Assembly (NCBI RefSeq): GCF_025717675.1
Contig: NZ_JAJIRT010000002.1
Span: forward strand, 62,001-126,000
Direction: 5' to 3'
Length of the DNA stretch: 64,000 nt
From: Paucibacter sp. DJ2R-2
GTDB taxonomy: Bacteria; Pseudomonadota; Gammaproteobacteria; Burkholderiales; Burkholderiaceae_C
Part shown: piece by piece, positions 1 to 8,235 of the stretch
Layout of the letters: the number at the start of each line of letters is the position of its first letter
How positions within the stretch are numbered: position 1 is the stretch's first letter
Translations under genes and position numbers: made by a program
Notes under the pieces: model-generated
What the model saw: the letters and a program-made list of their open reading frames with translations, nothing else
Told to the model about the DNA's origin: nothing
Database searches by the model: none

Positions 1-60
1 GCGCGGCAGCCGGCGCAGATCGGCCGGGCTGTTGATCGTATGCAGCAGGGAGTCACTCAT
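1..60 (-). CDS. dxs: 1-deoxy-D-xylulose-5-phosphate synthase, N-terminal fragment
   Basis: Only the first 20 codons lie in the window; the gene runs off the left edge. Read leftwards from position 60 they give MSDSLLHTINSPADLRRLPR, the typical start of Dxs (INSPADLRxL). Dxs condenses pyruvate and glyceraldehyde 3-phosphate to DXP, the first step of the MEP isoprenoid pathway. It lies 18 bp downstream of ispA on the same strand, and the order xseB-ispA-dxs is the classic proteobacterial operon, which supports the call despite the short fragment. Confidence 0.85.
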   Translation of the reverse strand, partial: MSDSLLHTINSPADLRRLPR

Positions 61-78
61 GGATGGTGCCGCGGCTTC

Positions 79-993
79 TCAGTTGTCTCGTTCCACGACC
101 ATATCGGCCAACAAGCCCAGCCAGGCGGTGTTGCGCAGTCCGCTGGCCGCCAGGGCGCGGTGTGCGTCATCGCGCAGCTGGCGCGCCAGATTGCGAGCCG
201 GCTCCAGGCCCAGCACCGACACATAGGTCGGTTTGTTGGCATCCTGGTCCTTGCCGGCGGTCTTGCCCAGCACAGCCGAATCCTGGGTCACATCAAGGAT
301 GTCATCGACCACCTGGAAGGCCAGCCCCAGGGCCGCGCCGTAATCCGACAGGCATTGACGGGCCATGGGGCTGATGTCACCACAGGCCGCACCCATCATC
401 ACACTGGCTTGCAGGAGCACGCCGGTCTTGCGGCGGTGCATATCACGCAGGGTGCATTCGTCCAATTGCTTGCCCACACTGGCCAAGTCAATGGCCTGGC
501 CGCCGGCCATGCCGGCATGACCGGCCGAGCGGGCGAGCAGGCTGCACAGACGCGCTTGAAGAGCGGGCGCCATGTCTGAATCCGCAGCGTCCGGCGTCAG
601 CACCTCAAAGGCCAAGGCCTGCATGGCGTCGCCCGCCAGCATGGCTTGGGCCTCGCCGAACTTGACGTGCACCGTAGGTTTGCCGCGACGCAGCACATCG
701 TCGTCCATGCAGGGCATGTCGTCGTGCACCAGGGAGTAGGCATGGATCAGCTCCACGGCACAAGCTGCGCGCATGGCGGCCTCGGCATGACCCGCCACAG
801 CCTCACCGGTCGCCAAAACCAGCAAGGGGCGCAAGCGCTTGCCACCGTCGAGCACGGCGTAGCGCATCGCTTCGCCGATACCGGCCGGGGCATCTACCGG
901 GACGAATCCATCCAAAGCGGTTTCGCAAGCAGCGAGCGAGCGCTGCATCCATTGTTCAAACACACCAGCATCCACGCTCAGGATTCTCCCCAT
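79..993 (-). CDS. ispA: Farnesyl diphosphate synthase (polyprenyl synthetase)
   Basis: Makes geranyl and farnesyl diphosphate from IPP and DMAPP in the cytoplasm. The 304-residue product has the first aspartate-rich motif DDMPCMDDD at residues 91-99 and the second, DDILDVTQD, at about residue 232. The GGKRLRP motif lies near residue 50. The length matches short-chain trans-prenyl synthases of the IspA type. The ATG at 993 is preferred because it gives [10 protein letters not shown] and overlaps the end of xseB by only 16 bp; a longer in-frame reading to 1059 would lie mostly inside xseB. It is flanked by xseB upstream and dxs downstream, so it is probably cotranscribed with both. Confidence 0.95.
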   Translation of the reverse strand: MGRILSVDAGVFEQWMQRSLAACETALDGFVPVDAPAGIGEAMRYAVLDGGKRLRPLLVLATGEAVAGHAEAAMRAACAVELIHAYSLVHDDMPCMDDDVLRRGKPTVHVKFGEAQAMLAGDAMQALAFEVLTPDAADSDMAPALQARLCSLLARSAGHAGMAGGQAIDLASVGKQLDECTLRDMHRRKTGVLLQASVMMGAACGDISPMARQCLSDYGAALGLAFQVVDDILDVTQDSAVLGKTAGKDQDANKPTYVSVLGLEPARNLARQLRDDAHRALAASGLRNTAWLGLLADMVVERDN

Positions 994-1253
994 TGTTTCA
1001 ATCCCTCGCCCTCCAGCACCTTGACTTGTTGTTCTACGGCCTGCAGTCGCGATCGGCACAAGCCCAACAGGCCGGCACCCCGCTTGTAACTCTCCAGCAA
1101 CTGATCAAGCGGCAATTGGCCGCCCTCCATATCGGCCAGCAAACCTTCCAACTCGCCGAGCGCTTGCTCGTAGCTGAGGTGCGCCAGATCCTCAGCCGCC
1201 TGGGGAGAGGCGGCTTTGGTTGCGGCTTTGGAGGCACTGCTGGATCGGGTCAT
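978..1253 (-). CDS. xseB: Exodeoxyribonuclease VII small subunit
   Basis: This 91-residue protein matches XseB, the small subunit of the single-strand DNA exonuclease ExoVII. The conserved core is visible: [18 protein letters not shown] followed by [13 protein letters not shown] and [13 protein letters not shown]. The family forms a helical coiled-coil partner for XseA, which is not in this window. The ATG at 1253 gives a short Ser/Ala/Lys-rich leader and a family-like length; the frame stays open further upstream but without family similarity. It is the first gene of the xseB-ispA-dxs transcription unit and overlaps the ispA start by 16 bp. Confidence 0.9.
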   Translation of the reverse strand: MTRSSSASKAATKAASPQAAEDLAHLSYEQALGELEGLLADMEGGQLPLDQLLESYKRGAGLLGLCRSRLQAVEQQVKVLEGEGLKQWGES

Positions 1254-1566
1254 TGTTCGTTCAAGCAAACCTCGATTGTAGTCAGTCCGCTCAGCACGAC
1301 TTTTTTGATCTGTAACAAGCTTGCCACGCAGTGCCGGCCATCTGTGGCGCCATGAGACAGCGCATTTCGCCCGGCCTGGGTACAATCCCGCCTCTTTGCC
1401 TGCTCGCGGCCCAGTGGCCGCTTGCCGGTCAGAGCGCAAACGGTTCGCCCCCTGCCGGGGCTGGGGCCTAGGCTCCCGTCGCCTCACCCAATTTTCCCAT
1501 CGAGCCCCGTCAGGGGCCACATCGGCACAGGCCGACACCCCGGTTTCTAGGAGACCCACTTGGATC
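1254..1566. other. Divergent intergenic region between xseB and the Rieske oxygenase gene
   Basis: About 310 bp with no convincing gene; the frame of the oxygenase is open here but has no similarity to its family. A possible sigma-70 -10 box (TACAAT) on the plus strand lies at 1381-1386, which would leave a leader of about 170 bases before the oxygenase start. A ribosome-binding sequence AGGAGA lies at about 1550-1555. No clear -35 box or terminator was recognised. Confidence 0.4.
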
Positions 1567-2730
1567 ATGTCCGACCTGAGCATCGACCTCTCATTGATTG
1601 AAACACCACAAAGCTCCGGCGCGACTGCCCATGCAGCTTCGACCGCAGCACCCAGTGCAGCCAGCCAGCTGCCAGTCACCGCCTATTTCGACCCGGACCT
1701 GTACCAGCGCGAGCAAGAGCTGATCTTCAAGGCCGGCCCGCGCTATATCGGCCACGCCCTGGCCGTGCCGGAGGTGGGCGATCACTACGCCCTGCCGCAG
1801 GAAAAAGAAGGCCGCGCCCTGGTGCGCACCCCGCAGGGCCTGGAGCTGATCTCCAACGTCTGCCGCCACCGCCAGGCCGTGATGCTGCGCGGCCGTGGCA
1901 ACACCCGCAGCAACATCGTCTGCCCTCTGCACCGCTGGACCTACAGCCTCCAGGGCGAGCTGATCGGCGCGCCGCATTTCGACCACGACCCCTGCCTGAA
2001 CCTGAACAACTACCCGCTGCGCGAGTGGAACGGCCTGCTGTTCGAGGACAACGGTCACGATGTCGCCGCCTCGCTGAAAAATCTAGGGGCAGCTGCCCAA
2101 CTCGATTTCTCGGGCTATGTGCTGGACAAGGTCCATGTGCATGAGTGCGACTACAACTGGAAGACTTTCATCGAGGTCTACCTCGAGGACTACCACGTCG
2201 GCCCCTTCCACCCGGGCCTGGGCCAATTCGTCACCTGCGACGACCTGGCTTGGGAGTTCGGCGAGCACCATTCGGTGCAGACCGTGGGCATCCACAAAGA
2301 CCTGGCCAAGCCCGGCTCGCCGGTCTACCAGCGCTGGCATGAACAGCTGCTCAAGTACCGCGAGGGCCGCCCGCCCGAGTCCGGCGCGATCTGGCTGACC
2401 TACTACCCGCACATCATGGTCGAGTGGTACCCGCATGTGCTGGTCGTGTCCACGCTGTTCCCGCAAGGGCCGCAAAAGACCGCCAACATCGTCGAGTTCT
2501 ACTACCCCGAGGAAATCGCCGCCTTCGAGCGCGACTTCGTCGAGGCCCATCAAGCCGCTTATATGGAAACCTGTGTGGAAGACGATGAGATCGCCCTGCG
2601 CATGGACCAAGGCCGACGCGCGCTGATGGAACGCGGCGACAACGAAGTGGGCCCCTACCAAAGCCCGATGGAAGACGGCATGCGCCACTTCCACCAGTGG
2701 TACCGGCGAGAGATGAAGCTGGACCGCTGA
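1567..2730 (+). CDS. Rieske-type aromatic ring-hydroxylating oxygenase, alpha subunit
   Basis: A 387-residue protein with an N-terminal Rieske [2Fe-2S] domain: C99-R-H101 and C119-P-L-H122 are the cluster ligands. The C-terminal catalytic domain carries the mononuclear iron motif in [11 protein letters not shown] (H-x4-H). Enzymes of this family add O2 to aromatic or quaternary-amine substrates with electrons from a partner reductase. No reductase or beta subunit gene is adjacent, so the substrate cannot be told; a housekeeping demethylase or choline/carnitine-monooxygenase-like role is as possible as aromatic degradation. The ATG at 1567 follows an AGGAGA box and starts [10 protein letters not shown]; the longer open frame upstream has no family features. 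Confidence 0.85.
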   Translation: MSDLSIDLSLIETPQSSGATAHAASTAAPSAASQLPVTAYFDPDLYQREQELIFKAGPRYIGHALAVPEVGDHYALPQEKEGRALVRTPQGLELISNVCRHRQAVMLRGRGNTRSNIVCPLHRWTYSLQGELIGAPHFDHDPCLNLNNYPLREWNGLLFEDNGHDVAASLKNLGAAAQLDFSGYVLDKVHVHECDYNWKTFIEVYLEDYHVGPFHPGLGQFVTCDDLAWEFGEHHSVQTVGIHKDLAKPGSPVYQRWHEQLLKYREGRPPESGAIWLTYYPHIMVEWYPHVLVVSTLFPQGPQKTANIVEFYYPEEIAAFERDFVEAHQAAYMETCVEDDEIALRMDQGRRALMERGDNEVGPYQSPMEDGMRHFHQWYRREMKLDR

Positions 2731-2827
2731 GCGCCCAGACCGACAAAACCTCCTTCGACGCCCTGCGCAGCTTGCCTGCCGGGGCGTTGTCTTTTCTGAG
2801 TCCACGCCCAAGCTTGCCCTGCCCTCC

Positions 2828-3742
2828 ATGTCCGCCTCCCTGCTGATCGTCGCCGCCACCTTCTTGTTCGCCAGCATGGGCGTCTGCGTCAAGCTGGCTT
2901 CGCGCCACTACGACGCCAGCGAGATCGTCATGTACCGCAGCCTGATCGGCGTGCTGATCGTGGCCGGCATGGCGGCCTTCCAGGGCAAGAGCCTGCGCAC
3001 CCAAGTGCCGCTCAAGCATTTCGGTCGCAGCCTGGCCGGGGTGCTGGCCCTGTCGCTGTGGTTCTACTCGATCGGCCAGCTGCCTTTGAGCACGGCCATG
3101 ACGCTGAGCTATATGTCCTCGGTCTGGATGGCAGTGTTCATGATTCTGGGCGCTCTGCTGTTCAAGACCGCGCCGGTGCGGCCACGCCTGGTGGCCGCCG
3201 TGCTGCTGGGCTTTGTCGGCGTGGCCCTGGTGCTGCGCCCAACCCTGGCGCAAGACCAAATCAGCGCCGGCCTGATCGGCCTGGTCGCCGGCATGCTCTC
3301 GGCCCTGGCCTATTTGCAGGTGGCTGGCTTGGGCCGAGCCGGCGAGCCCGAATACCGGGTGGTCTTCTATTTCTCACTGGGCGGCGTGCTGGCCGGCGCT
3401 TTGATCACCGCAGGCATGCAGCAACTGGGCCTGACGCAAGGCCTGCACGGACACAGCCCGGAAGGCCTGGCGCTGCTGCTGGCCGTGGGCCTGCTGGCCA
3501 CCGCAGCCCAGCTGATGATGACGCGCGCCTATGGCCGCGGCAAAGCTCTGGTCAACGCCGCATTGCAGTACCTCGGCATCGTCTTCTCGGTCGGCTACGC
3601 CCTGCTGTTTTTCGGCGAGGCCGTGGATGCCGGCACCCTGGCCGGCATGGCCCTGATTGTGGCGGCCGGCGTCGGCGCCAGCTGGGCGCAAGCCGGTAGA
3701 CAATCGCCGGCGTCGCCACCCCAAGACCAAAGCCGCCCATGA
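2828..3742 (+). CDS. DMT-superfamily (EamA) transporter
   Basis: A 304-residue, strongly hydrophobic protein with about ten predicted membrane helices arranged as two EamA repeats. The first repeat contains SLIGVLIVAGMAAF, the second MMTRAYGRGKALVNAALQYL, a typical EamA signature. Family members export amino acids, nucleosides or other small metabolites, but the substrate cannot be inferred. The ATG at 2828 begins with a hydrophobic helix. The stop overlaps the start of the sulfurtransferase gene (ATGA at 3739-3742), so the two are likely translated together from one transcript, perhaps also with the oxygenase gene 97 bp upstream. Confidence 0.85.
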   Translation: MSASLLIVAATFLFASMGVCVKLASRHYDASEIVMYRSLIGVLIVAGMAAFQGKSLRTQVPLKHFGRSLAGVLALSLWFYSIGQLPLSTAMTLSYMSSVWMAVFMILGALLFKTAPVRPRLVAAVLLGFVGVALVLRPTLAQDQISAGLIGLVAGMLSALAYLQVAGLGRAGEPEYRVVFYFSLGGVLAGALITAGMQQLGLTQGLHGHSPEGLALLLAVGLLATAAQLMMTRAYGRGKALVNAALQYLGIVFSVGYALLFFGEAVDAGTLAGMALIVAAGVGASWAQAGRQSPASPPQDQSRP

Positions 3743-4602
3743 GCCACAGCAACTATCAAACCTTGATTTCCGCCGCCCAGTTGCAGCAAGCCCTGGCCGC
3801 CGGCCAGCCCTTGCTCCTGGTCGACACCAGCTTCGACCTCGCAGACACCGGAGCCGGCGAGCGCAACCATGCCCTGGGCCACATCCCCGGCGCTCACTAT
3901 CTGCATCTGGACCGCGACCTCAGTGCCGCGCAGACCGGACCGGACGGCGTGTTCCGAGGCCGCCACCCCTTGCCGGACCGCGCTGACTTCGCCACACGCA
4001 TGGCGGCCATCGGCCTGCGCCCGGGTCTGCAAGCCGTGGTCTACGACGGCCAAGGCGGCATGTATGCAGCGCGGCTGTGGTGGATGCTGCGCTGGATCGG
4101 CCACGCCGAAGTGGCGGTGCTGGATGGCGGGCACGCAGCCTGGCTGGCCAGCGGCGGCGCGCTCAGCCATGCCCCGGCCCTGGGCCAGGCCGCCAGCCCG
4201 GTCTTGCAAGACAGCCAGGTCGGCAGCCTAGACGCCGAACAGTTGCGAGCAGAACTGGGCCGCGTCCGCCTGATCGACGCGCGTGCGCCCGAACGTTTCC
4301 GCGGGGAAGTCGAGCCCCTGGACGCACAGGCTGGTCATATTCCCGGCGCCAGCAATCGCTTGTTCAAAAACAATCTGCAAGAGGATGGCCGCTTCAAGTC
4401 GCCCGAGCAGCTACACCGTGAGTTCAGCGCATTGCTCGCCCCCTACCGGCCCGAAGAGGTGGTGCATCAGTGCGGCTCGGGTGTCACGGCCTGCCACAAC
4501 CTGCTGGCCATGGAACACGCGGGGCTCACAGGTTCACGCCTCTACCCGGGCTCCTGGAGTGAGTGGTCGTCCGACCCGAGCCGACCGGTGGCCAAGGGCT
4601 GA
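3739..4602 (+). CDS. sseA: 3-mercaptopyruvate / thiosulfate sulfurtransferase (two rhodanese domains)
   Basis: The 287-residue product has two rhodanese folds. The catalytic one is C-terminal with the loop HQCGSGVTACHN; CGSGVTA is the form typical of 3-mercaptopyruvate sulfurtransferases, whereas thiosulfate-preferring rhodaneses usually have CRxGx(R/T). The N-terminal half (VYDGQGGMYAARLWWML) is the non-catalytic domain. The enzyme moves sulfane sulfur to thiols or cyanide in cysteine catabolism. The start overlaps the EamA stop by 4 bp. The gene symbol is by family; several paralogues may exist elsewhere in the genome. Confidence 0.85.
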   Translation: MSHSNYQTLISAAQLQQALAAGQPLLLVDTSFDLADTGAGERNHALGHIPGAHYLHLDRDLSAAQTGPDGVFRGRHPLPDRADFATRMAAIGLRPGLQAVVYDGQGGMYAARLWWMLRWIGHAEVAVLDGGHAAWLASGGALSHAPALGQAASPVLQDSQVGSLDAEQLRAELGRVRLIDARAPERFRGEVEPLDAQAGHIPGASNRLFKNNLQEDGRFKSPEQLHREFSALLAPYRPEEVVHQCGSGVTACHNLLAMEHAGLTGSRLYPGSWSEWSSDPSRPVAKG

Positions 4603-4624
4603 AAGCGTGGACTGGGCAATTCAC

Positions 4625-4638
4625 TTGACATAGCGCAA
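4625..4638. promoter_or_regulatory. Possible FNR/Anr-type box upstream of the universal stress protein gene
   Basis: TTGAC-ATAG-CGCAA resembles the FNR/Anr dyad TTGAT-N4-ATCAA with one good and one weaker half-site. It ends 54 bp before the usp ATG. Oxygen-limited control of usp genes by FNR-type regulators is known in other proteobacteria; here it rests on this one degenerate match, and the same TTGACA could equally be a -35 box. Confidence 0.3.
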
Positions 4639-4692
4639 GATGGGCGAGCTCTGCCGCTACGAAACTGAAGTCCACAACAACGGAGGTTCGCC

Positions 4693-5127
4693 ATGTTCAA
4701 GCGCATTCTGGTGCCCACTGACGGCTCAGACATTTCCACCAAGGCCATCCACACCGCCATCGCCATGGCCAAGCTCCATGGCGCCAAGGTCTATGCCCTG
4801 AGCGTCAAGGAGCCTTTTCCCTACAGCGCCGTGTCGGAAATGCAGCCGACCCCGCCGCAGGAATTCTTCGACGCGCAGGAGCGCATTGCCAGCGCCCGCG
4901 TCAAGGCCGTGCTGGGCTTGAGCGAAGCCGCCGGCGTGCCCCATGAAGGCCACACGCTCGAGGCCATCCACGCCTGGGAGGCCATCATCGAGTACGCGGC
5001 CAAGAACGACTGCGATCTGGTCGTCATGGCCTCGCATGGCCGCCGCGGCGTGCAAGCGCTCTTGCTGGGCAGCGAGACCCAGAAGGTGCTCACCCACTGC
5101 AAGGTGCCAGTGCTGGTCGTGCGCTGA
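4693..5127 (+). CDS. Universal stress protein, UspA family
   Basis: A 144-residue single-domain Usp. It begins MFKRILVPTDGSDIS and ends with the nucleotide-binding motif SHGRRGVQALLLGSETQKVL (G-x2-G-x7-GS), so it belongs to the ATP-binding branch. Such small cytoplasmic proteins accumulate under starvation, oxidative or low-oxygen stress; their exact activity is often unknown. A strong ribosome-binding site (GGAGG at 4682-4686) precedes the ATG. It stands alone, with a good terminator 23 bp after its stop. Confidence 0.9.
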   Translation: MFKRILVPTDGSDISTKAIHTAIAMAKLHGAKVYALSVKEPFPYSAVSEMQPTPPQEFFDAQERIASARVKAVLGLSEAAGVPHEGHTLEAIHAWEAIIEYAAKNDCDLVVMASHGRRGVQALLLGSETQKVLTHCKVPVLVVR

Positions 5128-5149
5128 AGCCCAGCGCACACAAGACAAA

Positions 5150-5185
5150 GGGCCGGGCTGCAAATACGCAGCGCCGGCCCTTTTT
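5150..5185 (+). terminator. Rho-independent terminator after usp
   Basis: A GC-rich stem GGGCCGG-GCTGC pairs with GCAGC-CCGGCCC (one bulged G) around a six-base loop and is followed directly by TTTTT at 5181-5185. It ends the usp transcript just before the convergent ZIP transporter gene. Confidence 0.9.
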
Positions 5186-5212
5186 GCTGGAACGCTGGCG
5201 CGCCGACTCAGC

Positions 5213-5989
5213 TCAATGCTTGCCTGACAGCGCCACCACGACCAGGGGAATGGCCAGGCCGGCACTCAGCCAGAGCAGCTGCAGCCAGGTCTCGCGCAGG
5301 GGCAAGCGGCGCTGCAACTGTGGGATCAAGTCGGCCACGGCGACATAGATGAAGCTGCTGCTGGCCGCCACCAGCAAAAACGGGAACAGGCTTTCCCAGG
5401 GGCCGACCACAAAGTAACCGAGCACCCCACCGACCACCGCAGCCAGACCCGAGATGGCATTGAAGAGCAAGGCCTTGCCGCGCGAGAAGCCGGCATTGAG
5501 CAGCACGATGTAGTCGCCGACCTCTTGCGGAATCTCATGGGCGATGATGGCCAGCGAGGTGACCAGGCCCAAATGCGGGTCGGCCAGAAACGCGGCGGCG
5601 ATGATGATGCCGTCACAGAAATTGTGGATGCTGTCGCCGACCAGCACGCTCAAGCCGCCCCGGCCCGCCTGCTCGACATCGAAATGATGGTGATGGTGGT
5701 GGCCATCACCTTCGTGATGGTGGGTGTGACGGTAGAGCTCGGCCTTCTCCAACAGGAAGAAGAACATCAGGCCGCCCAGCAAGGTCATGAACAGGGCATG
5801 CGGGCTGGCCTGGCTTTCAAAGGCCTCGGGCAGCACATGGAGCAAGGCCGTGCCCAGCAGCACCCCGGTGGACAGGCCGACCAGGTGCTTGACCACCCGG
5901 CCGAGCAGGCTGACGGTGACGCTGGCGGCAATCAGCACCGAGAGCAGGCCGCCGCTGAAGGTGGCCAGCACGATATAAAACAGAGTCAT
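5213..5989 (-). CDS. ZIP-family divalent metal transporter
   Basis: A 258-residue membrane protein of the ZIP (ZupT-like) family, expected to import Zn2+, Fe2+ or Mn2+. The metal-binding helices are clear: SIHNFCDGIIIAAAF (HNxxDG) and IIAHEIPQEVGDYIVLL (HExPxExGD). Between helices 3 and 4 is the usual His-rich cytoplasmic loop, HTHHHEGDGHHHHHHFD. The ATG at 5989 starts directly with the first membrane helix (MTLFYIVLATF). A 47-codon open frame upstream ends in ATGA overlapping this start and contains a terminator-like hairpin (6058-6078), hinting at leader control. Confidence 0.9.
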   Translation of the reverse strand: MTLFYIVLATFSGGLLSVLIAASVTVSLLGRVVKHLVGLSTGVLLGTALLHVLPEAFESQASPHALFMTLLGGLMFFFLLEKAELYRHTHHHEGDGHHHHHHFDVEQAGRGGLSVLVGDSIHNFCDGIIIAAAFLADPHLGLVTSLAIIAHEIPQEVGDYIVLLNAGFSRGKALLFNAISGLAAVVGGVLGYFVVGPWESLFPFLLVAASSSFIYVAVADLIPQLQRRLPLRETWLQLLWLSAGLAIPLVVVALSGKH

Positions 5990-6129
5990 GTCATTCCAGG
6001 TGGCGAGCGCCTCGTGGCGCCCACACCGGCCCCAAAAGTGCCGGTCACAAAAACAAGGGGAGGCTGAACCAGCCTCCCTGCAGCCAAGCGGCGGTGCATC
6101 TGGCACCCTGCATTGGCTTTCTTCTTCAT
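5986..6129 (-). other. Possible 47-codon leader ORF of the ZIP gene
   Basis: A short frame starts at 6129 (MKKKANAGCQMHRRL...) and ends in a TGA that overlaps the ZIP start codon by 4 bp, the arrangement of translationally coupled genes. Its ribosome-binding site is weak and I recognise no family. It spans the hairpin at 6058-6078. It may be a regulatory leader peptide, or only a chance open frame in GC-rich DNA. Confidence 0.25.
6058..6078 (-). terminator. Terminator-like hairpin in the ZIP transporter leader
   Basis: A perfect 9-bp inverted repeat, GGGAGGCTG-AAC-CAGCCTCCC. On the minus strand the hairpin is followed by CCTTGTTTTTGTG, a U-rich tract. It lies 69 bp upstream of the ZIP start and no upstream minus-strand gene needs terminating here (the neighbour is the divergent ppx gene), so an attenuator is the natural reading. 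Confidence 0.5.
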
Positions 6130-6205
6130 CTTAGCAAGCCTGTCAAGCGAGCGACTGCGCGACTCCGACACAGAGATGCCATCGGTTTGCCACGACAATG
6201 CCGCC

Positions 6206-7744
6206 ATGAATTTGCCTGCCGCCTCCCGCGCCGCCGAGCTCTCTGTGCCGGCCACCGCCCCGCTTGCCGCCATCGACATGGGCTCCAACAGCTTCAGACT
6301 GGAGATCGCCCACCTGCCACGCGGCCAGTACAAGCGCCTGGAATACCTGAAAGAAACCGTGCGCCTGGGCGCCGGACTGGACGGTGAAGGCATGCTGACC
6401 GAAGCCGCCATGCAGCGCGGCCTGGACTGCCTGCGCCGCTTTGCCAGCCGCCTGGAAGGCTTTCCGGCCGCACGCGTGCGCGCCGTGGCCACCCAGACCC
6501 TGCGCGAGGCGCGCAACCGCAATGCCTTTCTGGCACGCGCCAAAGAAGCGCTGGGCTACCCGATCGAAGTCATCTCCGGCCGCGAAGAAGCACGCCTGAT
6601 CTTCGCCGGCGTCGCCCGTCTGCAGCCCTCGACCTTGCCGCGCCTGGTGATCGACATCGGTGGCCGCTCGACCGAGATGATTCTGGGCCGTGGCCGCAAG
6701 CCGATCACGGCCGAATCCTTCCAGGTCGGCAGCGTCAGCCTGTCGTTGCGCTTTTTCCCAGACGGCCAGTTCACCGCCGAAGCCTTCCGTGCCGCGCAAG
6801 TGGCGGCCGGCGCTGAACTGGAAGAAGCCTTTGCCTTGTTCAAACCCTCGATGTGGCAGGAAGCCCTGGGCTCCTCAGGCACGGTTGGCGCTGTCGCCCA
6901 GATCCTTGCCGCCAGCGGCCAGACCGACGGCCGCATCACGCCCGAGGCGCTGCGCTGGTGCATCGAACGCGCCCTGGAAGCGGGCAGCATGGAGCAGCTC
7001 AACCTGCCCGGCCTGAAAGAAGACCGCCGCGCCGTGGTCGGCGGCGGCCTCTGCATCCTCTACACCTTGCTGACCCAGTTCGGCATCCGTGAGCTGCTGC
7101 CCGCCAAGGGCGCTTTGCGCCAAGGCGTGATCTTCGACCTGGTCGAACGCCTGGAAACCGAGCGCGCCGGCGATGGCGCCACCGTGCTGGACATGCGCGA
7201 AGCTTCGGTGGCGGCGCTGCAAAAACGCTTCGGCGTCGACCTGGCCCAAGCCGCGCGTGTGCAAGAACTGGCTCTACGCCTGTACAAGCAGCTGGCGCCG
7301 CGTGCCAGCCGAGCCCTGCAGCGCGAGCTGGCCTGGGCCGCCGCCTTGCATGAAATCGGCATGATGGTCTCGCACCACGACCACCATCGCCACAGCGCCT
7401 ACCTGCTCTCGCATGTCGACGCGGCCGGCTTCTCGCAAGACCAGCTGCGTCGGCTGGCCGATCTGGCCCTGGGTCAACGCGGCGGCCTGCGCAAGCTGGA
7501 AGCGCAGATGAGCGACGAAAGCCTGCTCTGGCAGCTGCTGAGCCTGCGCCTGGCCGTGATCGCCTGCCATGCACGCGGCGTGACCGAACCCAAGGCCCTG
7601 ACCTTGCGCCGCAACGGCCGTCAGATCGTGTTGAACCTGCCCAAGGCCTTGCCCGACACGCAGCCGCGCGCGCTCTATCTGCTGCAGGAAGAAGCCCAGG
7701 CCTGGGCGCGCTCCGAGGTCTTGGAGCTGCAGCTGAGCACTTGA
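6206..7744 (+). CDS. ppx: Exopolyphosphatase, Ppx/GppA family
   Basis: A 512-residue ASKHA-fold phosphatase that releases phosphate from polyphosphate and/or hydrolyses pppGpp. The N-terminal phosphate-binding motif AIDMGSNSFRLEI and the second motif VIDIGGRSTEMILGRG are intact, as is GSSGTVGAVAQIL. The C-terminal half is an HD-like helical domain (AAALHEIGMMVSHHDHHRHSAYL). The ATG at 6206 (MNLPAASRAAEL) gives a family-like length; the longer frame to 6113 adds residues without similarity. Its nearest neighbours, ppk1 and sixA, lie on the opposite strand, forming a polyphosphate-metabolism cluster. Confidence 0.9.
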   Translation: MNLPAASRAAELSVPATAPLAAIDMGSNSFRLEIAHLPRGQYKRLEYLKETVRLGAGLDGEGMLTEAAMQRGLDCLRRFASRLEGFPAARVRAVATQTLREARNRNAFLARAKEALGYPIEVISGREEARLIFAGVARLQPSTLPRLVIDIGGRSTEMILGRGRKPITAESFQVGSVSLSLRFFPDGQFTAEAFRAAQVAAGAELEEAFALFKPSMWQEALGSSGTVGAVAQILAASGQTDGRITPEALRWCIERALEAGSMEQLNLPGLKEDRRAVVGGGLCILYTLLTQFGIRELLPAKGALRQGVIFDLVERLETERAGDGATVLDMREASVAALQKRFGVDLAQAARVQELALRLYKQLAPRASRALQRELAWAAALHEIGMMVSHHDHHRHSAYLLSHVDAAGFSQDQLRRLADLALGQRGGLRKLEAQMSDESLLWQLLSLRLAVIACHARGVTEPKALTLRRNGRQIVLNLPKALPDTQPRALYLLQEEAQAWARSEVLELQLST

Positions 7745-7760
7745 ACGCAAGGAGGCCTGT

Positions 7761-8225
7761 TTAGAGCTGATCCGGCCCCTGCACCGCCACCAGGGTCAGC
7801 TCACGCCGGCCCGCGCGCTCGCGCGCTCGCAGCCACCAAACCGCGCCTTTTTTGACCGCCCAGGCCTGATCCTGGCCGGCCAACAAGCGCGCAGCCAGGC
7901 GCCCCAGGGTCGGCTGATGCCCCACCAGCAGCACGGATTGGTGGGTCGGCTCAGGCCAGCCCGCAGCCGCCAGCAAGGCCTCCGGCTCGGCATCGGGCGC
8001 CAGGGCCGGCAGCAAGTGCAGGTCTCGGCCTAGGGCCAAGGCGGTGGCATGGGTGCGTGCGGCCGGGCTGCTGAGCACCAGGCAATCGTCCGGCAGTCGC
8101 TCATTCAGCCAGGCGGCCATGCGCTGTGCCTGGCGCTCGCCTTTGGCGGTCAGGCGGCGCTCCAGATCGCAGCCACCCTCAGCAAGGAGTTCAGCTTCGG
8201 CGTGGCGCCACAGAATCAGGTCCAT
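7761..8225 (-). CDS. sixA: Phosphohistidine phosphatase SixA
   Basis: A 154-residue histidine-phosphatase protein. The catalytic RHAEA motif is at the N-terminus (MDLILWRHAEA), with SSPAARTHATA in the middle and LLVGHQPTLGRLA providing the second histidine. SixA removes phosphate from phosphohistidine of phosphorelay or PTS proteins. It starts 10 bp after the ppk1 stop, so the two are probably cotranscribed; SixA next to polyphosphate kinase is a recurring arrangement in betaproteobacteria. Confidence 0.88.
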   Translation of the reverse strand: MDLILWRHAEAELLAEGGCDLERRLTAKGERQAQRMAAWLNERLPDDCLVLSSPAARTHATALALGRDLHLLPALAPDAEPEALLAAAGWPEPTHQSVLLVGHQPTLGRLAARLLAGQDQAWAVKKGAVWWLRARERAGRRELTLVAVQGPDQL

Positions 8226-8235
8226 ATTCGGCGGC

